DNA of 14,185 bases, taken from positions 1 to 14,185 of the forward strand of contig CAZTHL010000094.1 in the NCBI GenBank assembly GCA_964613585.1, in the 5' to 3' direction. Source of the stretch: CAZTHL01 sp964613585 (GTDB taxonomy: Bacteria > Pseudomonadota > Alphaproteobacteria > DSM-16000 > Inquilinaceae). Positions 1 to 8,535 of this stretch are shown here, in pieces. The notes below the pieces were generated by a model. That model ran no database searches and was not told the origin of the DNA. It saw only the letters and a program-made list of their open reading frames with translations. The position numbers were made by a program, and so were the translations under genes. The first letter of the stretch is position 1. Each line of letters begins with the position of its first letter.

Positions 1-150
1 GATGCCGGGCATGGAGATGCCGGGCATGGAGATGCCGGGCATGGAGATGCCGGGCATGGAGATGCCGGGCATGGAGATGCCGGGCATGGAGATGCCGGGC
101 ATGGAGATGCCGGGCGCGGCGATGCCGGGCGCGGCGATGCCCGGCGGCGG
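1..150. repeat. 15-bp minisatellite upstream of aroK
   Basis: Ten head-to-tail 15-bp units. Units 1-7 are identical (GATGCCGGGCATGGA), units 8-9 end GCGGC instead of ATGGA, and unit 10 is further degraded. Read in plus frame 2 it gives MPGME pentapeptides, then MPGAA, with every third codon position G or C, and stays open to a TGA at 305-307 inside aroK. Plus frame 1 gives DAGHG repeats and stops at TGA 190-192, overlapping the aroK ATG. The minus strand gives SMPGI repeats, also with full GC3. The array reaches the window edge, so it may be the end of an upstream gene, the start of a divergent gene, or non-coding. I cannot decide which, so no CDS is called. Confidence 0.95.
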
Positions 151-188
151 GGCGAGGGCCGCCGGGGCGAGGGCAGGAGCGTGGCGCC

Positions 189-755
189 ATGACCCTGGGC
201 GCCGCGACCCGCCTGCCGCGCACCCTGGTACTGGTCGGCCTGATGGGCGCCGGCAAGACCGCCATCGGCCGGCGCATCGCGGTCCGGCTCGGCCTCGGCT
301 TCCTTGACGCCGACCGCGAGATCGAGCGCGCGGCCGGCTGCACCATCGCGGAGATCTTCCGCCACTACGGCGAGCCGGCGTTCCGCGACGTCGAGCGGCG
401 GGTCATCGGCCGGCTGCTGGGCCGCCCGCCGCACGTGCTGGCGACCGGCGGCGGCGCCTTCATGGACCCGGCGACACGCCGGCTGATCGCCGAGCGCGCC
501 ATCTCGGTCTGGCTGCGCGCCGATCTGGATGTGCTGGTGCAGCGCACGGCGCGGCGCGGCCATCGTCCGTTGCTGCAGCAGGGTGAGCCGCGCGACGTTC
601 TGGCGCGGCTCAAGGGCGAGCGCGACCCGGTCTATGCCGAGGCCGACCTGGTGGTGGACAGCCGGGACGTGCCGGTCGAGGACACCGTCGAGGCCGTGCT
701 CGCGGCGCTCGGCCGGCACCTCGAGTCGGCCGAGGCCGGCGCGCCGGAGCGCTGA
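189..755 (+). CDS. aroK: Shikimate kinase
   Basis: Cytosolic enzyme that phosphorylates shikimate with ATP to shikimate 3-phosphate, the fifth step of the shikimate pathway. The 188-residue protein has the P-loop GLMGAGKT at 17-24. The DAD segment at 40-42 and Arg66 (in EPAFRD) correspond to shikimate-binding residues, and GGG lies at 87-89. The lid has Arg126 in RPLL, and Arg145 in ERDPVY closes the site. Length is normal for AroK. The ATG has an AGGAG ribosome site at 175-179, nine bases upstream. One base separates its stop from the aroB start, so the two are surely co-transcribed. The frame is open upstream through the repeat array, but the ribosome site and family length support this start. 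Confidence 0.97.
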   Translation: MTLGAATRLPRTLVLVGLMGAGKTAIGRRIAVRLGLGFLDADREIERAAGCTIAEIFRHYGEPAFRDVERRVIGRLLGRPPHVLATGGGAFMDPATRRLIAERAISVWLRADLDVLVQRTARRGHRPLLQQGEPRDVLARLKGERDPVYAEADLVVDSRDVPVEDTVEAVLAALGRHLESAEAGAPER

Positions 756-756
756 G

Positions 757-1902
757 ATGGTCGCGACCGGCACCGCCGCCGTGGCGGCCGAGACGGTCCG
801 GGTGGAGCTGGGCCCGCGCGGCTACGACATCCGCATCGGCGCCGGGCTGCTGGAGGCCGCCGGCCCGGCGCTCGCCGCCGTCTGCCCGGGCCGGTCCACG
901 GTGGTGATCGCCGACGAGACGGTGGCCGGCCTGTACGGCGCGCGCCTCGCCGCCGCGCTCGAGGGTGCCGGGCTGTCCTGCCGCGCGATCACGGTGCCGC
1001 CCGGTGAGCGGTCGAAGAGCCTGGCGACCTTCGAGAGGGTGATCGACCGGCTGCTGGCCGACGGCCTGGAGCGCGGCACCACCATCATCGCGCTCGGCGG
1101 CGGGGTGGTCGGCGACCTGGCCGGCTTCGCCGCGGCCGTGGCCCTGCGCGGGGTGCCCTTCGTGCAGGTGCCGACCACCCTGCTGGCCCAGGTCGACAGC
1201 GCCGTCGGCGGCAAGACCGGGATCAACAGCCCCCACGGCAAGAACCTGATCGGGGCGTTCCACCAGCCGCGCCTGGTGCTGGCCGATGTCGACACCCTGG
1301 ACACCCTGAGCCCGCGCGAGCGGCGCGCCGGCTATGCCGAGGTCGTCAAGTACGGGTGCATCGACCGGCCCGGCCTGCTCGCCTGGCTGGAGCGGGAGGG
1401 GCCGGCGCTGCTGGCCGGCGACCGCGACCGGCGGATCCGGGCGGTGGCGGAGAGCTGCCGGGCCAAGGCCGCCATCGTCGCCGCCGACGAGCGCGAGTCC
1501 GGCGCCCGGGCGCTGCTCAACCTGGGCCACACGTTCGGCCACGCGCTCGAGACCGAGAGCGGCTACGGCGATGTCCTGCTGCACGGCGAGGCGGTCGCCA
1601 TCGGCATGGTGCTGGCGCTGCGCCTGTCGGCCCGGCTGGGGCTGGCGCCCGCCGCCGACGCCGCGCGGCTGGAGGCCCATCTGCGCGCGGTCGGCCTGCC
1701 GGCCTCGCCGCGCGACGTGGCCGGCGTGGCCTGGAACCTGGACCGGCTGATGGGCCATATGGCGAAGGACAAGAAGGTCCGGGACGGCCGGCTCACCTTC
1801 ATCCTGGCGCGCGGGCTGGGGCAGGCCTTCGTGGCCCGCGACGTGCCGCCGGAGGCGCCGCGCGCGCTGCTCGCCGAGGCGCTGGGCGGGCCGGACGGGT
1901 AG
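757..1902 (+). CDS. aroB: 3-dehydroquinate synthase
   Basis: Converts DAHP to 3-dehydroquinate with loss of phosphate, step two of the shikimate pathway; NAD- and metal-dependent, cytosolic. The 381-residue product carries the NAD-binding GGGVVGDLAG at 114-123 and the conserved PTTLLAQVDSAVGGKTGIN block from 139. The predicted metal ligands are Glu195 (YAEVVKYG), His258 (NLGHTFGH) and His276 (HGEAV). The frame is open further upstream inside aroK, but the ATG at 757 gives the family-typical length, has GGAG at 746-749, and sits one base after the aroK stop. The aroK-aroB pairing is usual in proteobacteria. No odd features. Confidence 0.97.
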   Translation: MVATGTAAVAAETVRVELGPRGYDIRIGAGLLEAAGPALAAVCPGRSTVVIADETVAGLYGARLAAALEGAGLSCRAITVPPGERSKSLATFERVIDRLLADGLERGTTIIALGGGVVGDLAGFAAAVALRGVPFVQVPTTLLAQVDSAVGGKTGINSPHGKNLIGAFHQPRLVLADVDTLDTLSPRERRAGYAEVVKYGCIDRPGLLAWLEREGPALLAGDRDRRIRAVAESCRAKAAIVAADERESGARALLNLGHTFGHALETESGYGDVLLHGEAVAIGMVLALRLSARLGLAPAADAARLEAHLRAVGLPASPRDVAGVAWNLDRLMGHMAKDKKVRDGRLTFILARGLGQAFVARDVPPEAPRALLAEALGGPDG

Positions 1903-1959
1903 CGGCCGGACGGCGGCCGGCGGCCGCCGCACACCGGGAGTCGTTGGAGCGGAAGGGGC

Positions 1960-3312
1960 ATGGACGGCGCGGCGGATCAGCTGCTCACCTGGATCGGCAG
2001 CCTCGACTGGGGGGTGATCCTCACCTTCACCATCATCATCGGGCTGCTGTTCCTGTCCGGCTTCTTCTCCGGCTCGGAGACGGCGCTCACCGCGGCTAGC
2101 CGGGCGCGCATGCACCAGCTCGAGCAGGAGGGCGACAAGCGCGCGGTCATCGTCAACAAGCTGCGCGAGAACAAGGAGAACCTGATCGGCGCCATCCTGC
2201 TCGGCAACAACCTGGTCAACATCCTGGCCTCGGCTCTGGCCACCAGCGTGCTGATCGTGCTGGTCGGCGAGGCGGCGGTGCCGATCGCCACCGTGGTCAT
2301 GACCCTGCTGGTGGTGATCTTCGCCGAAGTGCTGCCCAAGACCTACGCCATCAACAACGCCGACAAGATGGCGCTGGCGATCGGTCCGATCCTGCGCGTG
2401 GTCGAGCGCGTGTTCTCGCCGGTCACCAACACCATCGTGCTGCTGGTCAACGCCAGCCTGCGCGCGCTCGGCGCCCATATCGACCGCGCCACCATGGCCG
2501 ACTATGTCGACGAGCTGCGCGGCGCCATCGAGCTGCACCGCGGGCCGGAGCAGGAGACCCGGCACGAGCGGGCCATGCTGCGCTCGATCCTCGACCTGAC
2601 CAAGGTTGAGGTCTCGGAGATCATGACGCACCGGCGCAACCTCGTGGCGATCGACGCCGACCAGCCGACCCGGGACATCATCGACTCGGTGCTGGAGAGC
2701 CCGTACACCCGGATTCCCCTGTTCCAGGACGATCCGGACAACATCATTGGGGTGCTGCACGCCAAGGACGTGCTGCGCGCGCTGCTCAGCCACCGGGCCG
2801 ACCTCGACACCCTCGACCCCCGCTCGATCGCCACCAAGCCGTGGTTCATCCCGGACACCACCAGCCTGCTCGACCAGCTGCAGAACTTCCGGGCGCGCCG
2901 GGAGCATTTCGCCCTGGTGGTCGACGAGTACGGCAGCCTGCAGGGCGTGGTGACGCTCGAGGACATCCTCGAGGAGATCGTCGGCGACATCTCCGACGAG
3001 CACGACGTGCCGGTCGCCGGCGTGCGGCCGCAGCCCAACGGCAGCTTCATCATCGACGGCACGGTGACGATCCGCGACCTCAACCGCCGGTTCGAATGGC
3101 GGCTGCCCGACGCGCGGGCCTCGACCCTGGCCGGCTTCGTGCTGCACGAGGCGCAGCGCATCCCCGAGGTCGGCCAGACCTTCACCTTCTACGGCTTCCG
3201 CTTCGAGATCCTGCGCCGCCAGCGCCACCAGATCACCTCGATCCGGGTGACCCCGCCGCAGCAGCTGTCGGACCGGCGGGCCGAGCCGCAGCGCTCGGCC
3301 GAGCCCGCCTGA
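1960..3312 (+). CDS. CNNM/HlyC-CorC family membrane protein with CBS pair
   Basis: Inner-membrane protein of the CNNM (DUF21) family, members of which are linked to Mg2+/Co2+ efflux or resistance; older names are TlyC/hemolysin C-like. Of 450 residues, the N-terminal third holds about four hydrophobic segments (roughly 18-36, 75-101, 103-122, 134-152) with the family signatures FSGSETALTA (36-45) and AEVLPKTYA (from 122). A tandem CBS pair, a nucleotide-sensing module, runs from EIMTHR at 220 to about 340. A CorC/HlyC-type C-terminal domain covers about 350-436. GGAG at 1946-1949 and GGAAGGGG at 1951-1958 precede the ATG. It lies 57 bp after aroB, the recurrent arrangement in alphaproteobacteria. 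Substrate is not provable from sequence, and haemolysin activity is unlikely. Confidence 0.93.
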   Translation: MDGAADQLLTWIGSLDWGVILTFTIIIGLLFLSGFFSGSETALTAASRARMHQLEQEGDKRAVIVNKLRENKENLIGAILLGNNLVNILASALATSVLIVLVGEAAVPIATVVMTLLVVIFAEVLPKTYAINNADKMALAIGPILRVVERVFSPVTNTIVLLVNASLRALGAHIDRATMADYVDELRGAIELHRGPEQETRHERAMLRSILDLTKVEVSEIMTHRRNLVAIDADQPTRDIIDSVLESPYTRIPLFQDDPDNIIGVLHAKDVLRALLSHRADLDTLDPRSIATKPWFIPDTTSLLDQLQNFRARREHFALVVDEYGSLQGVVTLEDILEEIVGDISDEHDVPVAGVRPQPNGSFIIDGTVTIRDLNRRFEWRLPDARASTLAGFVLHEAQRIPEVGQTFTFYGFRFEILRRQRHQITSIRVTPPQQLSDRRAEPQRSAEPA

Positions 3313-3512
3313 GTCGAGCCGCGCGGGCCGCGACGGGCAGCGGCTGCTCGCCGGCGGCGGCGGGACCGGGCGGCTTTTGCCCGCGGTCGGGCGCCCCCAT
3401 ATCCCGGGGTGACACGGGCCGCCGGAGGCTCCGCCGGGCGGCCGTCGCCGTCGAGGGCGGCCGCGGCGCGGCGGCCCGGCCCGCCCGCCAGGATCAAGCC
3501 CGGAACGACCTC

Positions 3513-4109
3513 ATGCCCTTGTCCGCCCCCGCCGAGCGCGAGCCCCTGCATCGGCGCCGCGTCGAGTGCCGCGGCTACCGCCGGCGTGACGGCCTGTGGG
3601 ACATCGAAGGCCACCTCGTCGACACCAAGGACTACGCCTTCGACAACGAGCATCGCGGGCGCATCCAGCCTGGCGAGGCGCTGCACCGCATGGCGATTCG
3701 GCTGACCGTGGACGACCGCCTGACGATCCGCCGGGTCGAGGCGGTCACCGACGACGGTCCGTACCGGATCTGCGGCGCCGTCACCCCGGCCTTAGCCGTG
3801 CTGGAGGGCGAGCGCATCGGGCCCGGATTCCGGCGAACGGTGGCGCAGAAGCTGGGCGGCCGGCACGGCTGCACCCATCTGGTCGAGCTGCTCGGCCCGG
3901 TGGCCACGGCGGCCTTCCAGACCATTTACCCGGTGCTGGCGCGCGAGCGCGGCGAGGTGCCGGGGCGCGAGCCGCAGGGCGACCGGCCGCCGCCGCTGCT
4001 CAATTCCTGCCATGTCTACGCCGACGACGGCGAACTCGTGCGCCGCGACTGGCCGCGCTTCTACCAGGGACCGGCGCCGGCGGGCGAGGCGGGGTCGGAC
4101 CGGACCTGA
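3513..4109 (+). CDS. DUF2889 family protein
   Basis: Predicted cytosolic protein of 198 residues matching the DUF2889 pattern from memory: CRGYRRRDGLWDIEGHLVDTK at about 19-39, a PGEALHRM segment at 53-60, a LTVDD strand, a GCTHL motif at 119-123, and LLNSCHVY near the C-terminus. Function is unknown to me. The conserved His58, Cys120 and His122 could bind metal or act catalytically, which is inference only. No signal peptide or membrane segment. The ATG at 3513 follows a weak GGAA (3502-3505). The frame is open far upstream as an overlap with the CNNM gene, so the start rests on the family's usual N-terminus. It lies 200 bp after the CNNM gene and may have its own promoter. Convergent with the RHH gene, 50 bp away. 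Confidence 0.85.
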   Translation: MPLSAPAEREPLHRRRVECRGYRRRDGLWDIEGHLVDTKDYAFDNEHRGRIQPGEALHRMAIRLTVDDRLTIRRVEAVTDDGPYRICGAVTPALAVLEGERIGPGFRRTVAQKLGGRHGCTHLVELLGPVATAAFQTIYPVLARERGEVPGREPQGDRPPPLLNSCHVYADDGELVRRDWPRFYQGPAPAGEAGSDRT

Positions 4110-4159
4110 GCGGCGGGTGGCGGCCCGCGGCGCTTGCGGCCGACCCGGCCCAGGACGCC

Positions 4160-4453
4160 CTACTCGGTCGGCGCGGCGTGCTCGGAACGATTCGTCGGAT
4201 CGGTGCCGGCCGGGCTCGGCATCAGGCCGCGCTGCTTCAGGCCTTCCCGGTAGTACTGAAGGATTGCCACCCGAATCGCCGCGGTTCGCGACGAGGCTCC
4301 GCGTGTGCGCTCGACGCGGCTGCAGAACTCGTGAATGGTCAGTCCCTCGATGGCGCAGATCTCCTCCAACGCATCCCACATGTACGGCTCGAGCCGGATG
4401 CTCGTACGCTGGCCGTCGATCGTGATATTGCGACTGTCCAGCGTGCTCGGCAT
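4160..4453 (-). CDS. Ribbon-helix-helix domain protein (RHH_4 type)
   Basis: Small protein of 97 residues. The strand-forming stretch NITIDGQRTSIRLEP (9-23) is followed by a helix (MWDALEEICAIEGL) and a second helix with ERTRGASSRTAAIRV, as in RHH_4-type proteins common in alphaproteobacteria. RHH proteins usually dimerise and bind DNA through the paired strands, so a transcriptional role is likely but its targets are unknown. The frame extends 47 codons further upstream (to 4594). The ATG at 4453 was chosen because GAGGA lies about nine bases before it and the domain starts here. Codon use is less GC-biased than in neighbours, and the gene borders an AT-richer gap. It is divergent from the aldolase-mtnA pair, so regulation of that pair, or of itself, is possible. 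Confidence 0.85.
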   Translation of the reverse strand: MPSTLDSRNITIDGQRTSIRLEPYMWDALEEICAIEGLTIHEFCSRVERTRGASSRTAAIRVAILQYYREGLKQRGLMPSPAGTDPTNRSEHAAPTE

Positions 4454-4524
4454 CGGAGGGTCCTCGTATTCCTGGATTTGAGCGGGATTAGAGTGGTCGG
4501 GGCAGATCTGTTTTCGTGTTGAAC

Positions 4525-4534
4525 ATACGCGTAT
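4525..4534. promoter_or_regulatory. Palindrome ATACGCGTAT, possible operator, and a -10-like TATACT
   Basis: A perfect 10-bp palindrome lies in the 260-bp gap between the minus-strand RHH gene and the plus-strand aldolase gene, inside the least GC-rich stretch of the window. An overlapping TATACT (4532-4537) resembles a -10 box for rightward transcription, but no good -35 sits 16-18 bp upstream; TTGAAC at 4519-4524 is too close. Position and symmetry fit an operator for a dimeric RHH protein, but this is inference and chance is not excluded. Confidence 0.3.
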
Positions 4535-4713
4535 ACTCCCGGCGCGCAACTCGAAAATACATCGGTATGGAACGATTGCTCGCTCCGAGTGCATGCAGGT
4601 GTCTGTATTTGAGTACCGAGTTCTTGGACGCTGCGTTGCGGAGGTCTTCGCGACAGGCTACGCTCGGCACCGACGACGGCCCAGGGTCACCACCAGGAGG
4701 GAGCGGCGGTCGC

Positions 4714-5436
4714 ATGGCGAAGCCCCGGCATCGCAAGCTGCGCAAGGAGATCATCGAGACCTGCCGGGCCATGAATCGGCTGGGCATCAATCAGGGCACC
4801 TCGGGCAATGTGAGCGCGCGCCTTCCCGCCAAGGAGGAAGGCTTCCTGATCACTCCGTCGGGGCTATCGTACGATGATATGCTGAGCGAGCATATTGTCG
4901 AGATGGACCTGGAGGGGCGCTACACCGGGGACTGCCTGCCGTCCAGCGAATGGCGCATGCATCTGGCGATCTATCGGGAGCGGCCCGACGCCGGCGCCGT
5001 CGTGCACAGCCATCCCACCTACGGCACCGCCCTTGCCTGCCTCAACTGGACGATCCCGGCCTTTCACTACATGATCGCCGTGGCCGGAGGCACGAACATT
5101 CGGTGCGCGGGCTATGCCACCTTCGGCACCGAGGAGCTGGCGCGCGAGATGCTTGACGCCCTCGACGGCCGCGACGCCTGCCTTCTGGCCAATCACGGGA
5201 CGATCTGCCTGGGGCGCAGCGTCGAGCGGGCGCTGTGGCTGGCGGTCGAGGTGGAGTCCCTGGCGCGGCAGTACTGGCATGCCCGGATGGCGGGCGAGCC
5301 GGTGATCCTGTCCGACGACGAGATGCGCCGGGTGCTGGCCCGCTTCGACAGCTACGGCAAGCAGAACCGGCAGGCGGCGGCGGACGGCGGGGCGCTCCCG
5401 GGCGACCCGCCGCCGCGTGCCGCGGGCGAGGCCTGA
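4714..5436 (+). CDS. Class II aldolase, probable 5-(methylthio)ribulose-1-phosphate aldolase
   Basis: A 240-residue cytosolic class II (zinc) aldolase of the FucA/AraD/adducin family. The phosphate-binding TSGNVS lies at 29-34 and TPSG at 47-50. The predicted catalytic Glu79 (SSEW) and zinc ligands His98, His100 (HSHP) and His160 (ANHG) line up with Glu73, His92, His94 and His155 of E. coli FucA. The next gene, 16 bp on, is mtnA, matching the aldolase-MtnA pairing of the DHAP shunt, in which the aldolase cleaves 5-methylthio- or 5-deoxyribulose 1-phosphate to DHAP and an aldehyde. The specific substrate is therefore inferred from context; MtnB dehydratase or a sugar-phosphate aldolase are alternatives. 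Start chosen at the ATG 13 bases after AGGAGG (4695-4700). The frame is open upstream to 4516 without resemblance to the family. The C-terminal tail (about 217-240) is low-complexity. Confidence 0.88.
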   Translation: MAKPRHRKLRKEIIETCRAMNRLGINQGTSGNVSARLPAKEEGFLITPSGLSYDDMLSEHIVEMDLEGRYTGDCLPSSEWRMHLAIYRERPDAGAVVHSHPTYGTALACLNWTIPAFHYMIAVAGGTNIRCAGYATFGTEELAREMLDALDGRDACLLANHGTICLGRSVERALWLAVEVESLARQYWHARMAGEPVILSDDEMRRVLARFDSYGKQNRQAAADGGALPGDPPPRAAGEA

Positions 5437-5452
5437 GGCGGGAGAGCCGGGC

Positions 5453-6543
<1,091 letters not shown>

Positions 6544-6544
<1 letters not shown>

Positions 6545-6663
6545 AGCGTTTCCGCCTTGACCCTGGCACCGGCCCGGCCCCCGCCCGGCCAGCCTGAGCC
6601 TACGGTCGCTGGGGGCCCGGGCGGGGAAGCGGGCCGGCGAGGCCATCCAGCCCGGAAACGCTC
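6544..6663. repeat. 120-bp imperfect inverted repeat between convergent genes
   Basis: Outer arms GAGCGTTTCCG (6544-6554) and CGGAAACGCTC (6653-6663) pair perfectly over 11 bp. Inside them CCGGCCCG (6569-6576) pairs with 6630-6637, CCCCGCCCGG (6579-6588) with 6617-6626, and CCAGC (6589-6593) with GCTGG (6608-6612). The left arm starts on the last base of the mtnA stop codon. The element fills almost the whole gap between two convergent genes. It could be a two-way transcription barrier or a REP/MITE-like repeat. There is no T-tract, so it is not a typical intrinsic terminator. Confidence 0.8.
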
Positions 6664-6677
6664 GGGCCCGAGCGACC

Positions 6678-7277
6678 TTATCGGGGGCCGTCCTCGTCGG
6701 GACGGCGCCCGGCCCGGCTCTCGAGCAGCGCGTTGACGAAGTCGCGCGCCTCGGCCGAGGTCTCTGGCGAGCCGGTCACCGTGGGCAGCGCCACGTCCTC
6801 GACGCCGCCCAGCAGCCTTGCGCGCGGGCGGATCCGTCGGTCGGGCCCCGCCGCGGCGCGCGCCGCGCGCTCCGCCTCCAGCTCGTCGAGCTGCCGCTCC
6901 AGCCGCGCGATGATCCGCTCGCGCCCGAATTGGCCGCGGGCGACGCCGGCCTCGGTCCGCGCCCGGCGCAGCTGGCGCAGCTCCTGCTGCAGTTCGCGCC
7001 GGCGCGAGAACAGCAGCGGATCGACGAAGGAGCCCGGCGTCGCCCGGGTCACCCGCCGCTCGGCGCGGGCGCGCGACTGCCGCAGCCGCAGCGACGACTC
7101 CGCCGCGCTCAGCTCGGCGCGCCGGCTCTGGGTCGCCAGGCTCCGCTGCGCGCGGGCGACCACGTCGCTGGCGCCGCCCTGGGCGACCTGGACCGGCGGC
7201 GTCGACGCGGCCTCGACCTCGGACAGGGAGGCCGACAGGCTGAAGAGCACCGCAATCATGACGAAGAGCCATCGCAT
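6678..7277 (-). CDS. Exported hypothetical protein, arginine-rich coiled coil
   Basis: I do not recognise a family. The 199-residue product begins MRWLFVMIAVLFSLSASLS, a good Sec signal peptide with probable cleavage near VEA-AS at about 24. The mature part is rich in Arg, Ala and Glu, with heptad-like helix (RRRELQQELRQLRRART and ERIIARLERQLDELEAERAA) over about 45-145, then a short tail ending near ALLESRAGRRPDEDGPR. This suggests an extended periplasmic coiled coil. The ATG at 7277 was chosen because it starts the signal peptide; the frame runs further upstream to 7676 but there overlaps the hydrolase gene antisense. No clear ribosome site. It is divergent from the hydrolase gene and convergent with mtnA. 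The minus-strand reading is favoured by the signal peptide; the overlapping plus-strand frames look like shadows. Confidence 0.72.
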   Translation of the reverse strand: MRWLFVMIAVLFSLSASLSEVEAASTPPVQVAQGGASDVVARAQRSLATQSRRAELSAAESSLRLRQSRARAERRVTRATPGSFVDPLLFSRRRELQQELRQLRRARTEAGVARGQFGRERIIARLERQLDELEAERAARAAAGPDRRIRPRARLLGGVEDVALPTVTGSPETSAEARDFVNALLESRAGRRPDEDGPR

Positions 7278-7434
7278 GGACGGCACTGTATTCGTCGGCC
7301 GGTGCCACGCGGCATAACGACTCCGCGAGACGAGGCCACCCCGCGCCACGACCTCGTGACGGCCGCTTGAGCCGCAAGCTTGACGAATCGTATTCATATC
7401 CGCGACGACCCTCCGCCAAATCCATGGCAGATTT

Positions 7435-8403
7435 ATGGGCAATTCCTTCCCAGACAAGCTCGATCCGCAGATGGCGGAGATTCTGCGGCGCGCCGCGCTG
7501 CGCTCCGAACAGGTCCGACCGCTCACCGCGCTGACCCCGGCGGAGGCGCGCGCCGAGTTCCGTGAGGTGTTCGCGCCGTTCTGGAACGCGGCGGCGCCCG
7601 AGGTGGCCGCGGTCGAGGACCGGGTGGTCCCCGGGCCGCGCGGGCCCATCGCGCTGCGCCGGTACGATCCGGCCACCCCGGGCCGCGCGCCGTCGCCGGC
7701 GATCGTCTATGTCCATGGCGGCGGCTGGGTCATCGGCGATCTGGAAACCCATGACGATGTCTGCCGGCGCCTGGCGCTGGCTGCGCGGCTGCCGGTCGTC
7801 GCGGTCGACTATCGGCGCGCGCCCGAGCACAAGTTCCCCGAGCCGCTGGAGGACGTGGTCGCCGCCTGGCGCTGGGCGGCATCCGGCGGCGAGGACTGGC
7901 GGCTCGAGCCGGGCCGGCTCGGCCTCGCCGGCGATTCGGCCGGCGCCAACCTGGCGCTCGCCGCCGCGATGGTGCTGCGCGACGCCGGCGGGCCCCTGCC
8001 GGCGGTCCTGGCGCTGGCCTACGGCAGCTATGCCGGCCACTGGGACGGGCCGTCGCACCGCGCCTACGGCAGCCGCTACTATCTCCTGTCGGTCGAGGAC
8101 ATCGCCTGGTTCTGGGGCCATTACACGCGCGGGCCGGAGGACCTGGCGGACCCGCGCGCCGCCCCCTTGCGCGGCAGCCTGGACGGCTTGCCGCCGCTCC
8201 TCATCGGCGCCGCCGAGATCGACCCGCTGGTCGACGAGTCGCGCGAGCTGGCCCGGCGCCTGGCCGCGCTCGGCCGCCCGCACACCCTGTCGGTGTGGCC
8301 GGGCGTGGTGCACGGCTGCCTGCACATGTCGCGCTTCCTCAACCGCGCCGCCGCCTGCATCGCCGAGATGGCCGCCTACCTGGCGGCCCATCTGGAGCGC
8401 TGA
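7435..8403 (+). CDS. Alpha/beta hydrolase, hormone-sensitive-lipase (HSL) family
   Basis: A 322-residue cytosolic carboxylesterase-type hydrolase. The oxyanion-hole motif HGGGW is at 94-98, and the nucleophile Ser168 sits in GDSAGAN (166-172). The likely acid is Asp263 in EIDPLVDE and the base His293 in VVHGC, giving a complete triad. The N-terminal about 80 residues form the usual helical cap (APFWNAAAPEVAAVEDRVVPG). Length is typical. Natural substrate is unknown; this family acts mainly on short-chain esters. The ATG at 7435 is the first good in-frame start, though its ribosome site is poor. It stands alone, divergent from the exported protein gene (157-bp gap) and convergent with the chaC-like gene. 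Confidence 0.93.
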   Translation: MGNSFPDKLDPQMAEILRRAALRSEQVRPLTALTPAEARAEFREVFAPFWNAAAPEVAAVEDRVVPGPRGPIALRRYDPATPGRAPSPAIVYVHGGGWVIGDLETHDDVCRRLALAARLPVVAVDYRRAPEHKFPEPLEDVVAAWRWAASGGEDWRLEPGRLGLAGDSAGANLALAAAMVLRDAGGPLPAVLALAYGSYAGHWDGPSHRAYGSRYYLLSVEDIAWFWGHYTRGPEDLADPRAAPLRGSLDGLPPLLIGAAEIDPLVDESRELARRLAALGRPHTLSVWPGVVHGCLHMSRFLNRAAACIAEMAAYLAAHLER

Positions 8404-8535
8404 TCGGCTCGATCGCCACCCGGCCCCCCGCACGCGGGGCGTGGGGGATGGAACAGGGATTTGGTTGCCTTTGCACCCGGTTCCCCGCGGGGGCGGGCGC
8501 CGGGCCGGGGATGACCGGTCCAGCGGGTTGTCCTG

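Noticed and set aside
610..3228. An 872-codon open frame on the minus strand across aroK, aroB and the CNNM gene
   Set aside because: It is antisense to three well-supported genes, has a His/Asp/Gln-rich composition typical of high-GC shadow frames, and resembles no family.
4519..4537. TTGAAC and TATACT as a -35/-10 promoter pair
   Set aside because: Only 7 bp separate the two boxes, far short of the usual 16-18, so they cannot work as a pair.
8426..8439. CCCCG-CACG-CGGGG hairpin after the hydrolase gene as an intrinsic terminator
   Set aside because: The stem is only 5 bp and no T-tract follows; such hairpins are frequent in GC-rich DNA.
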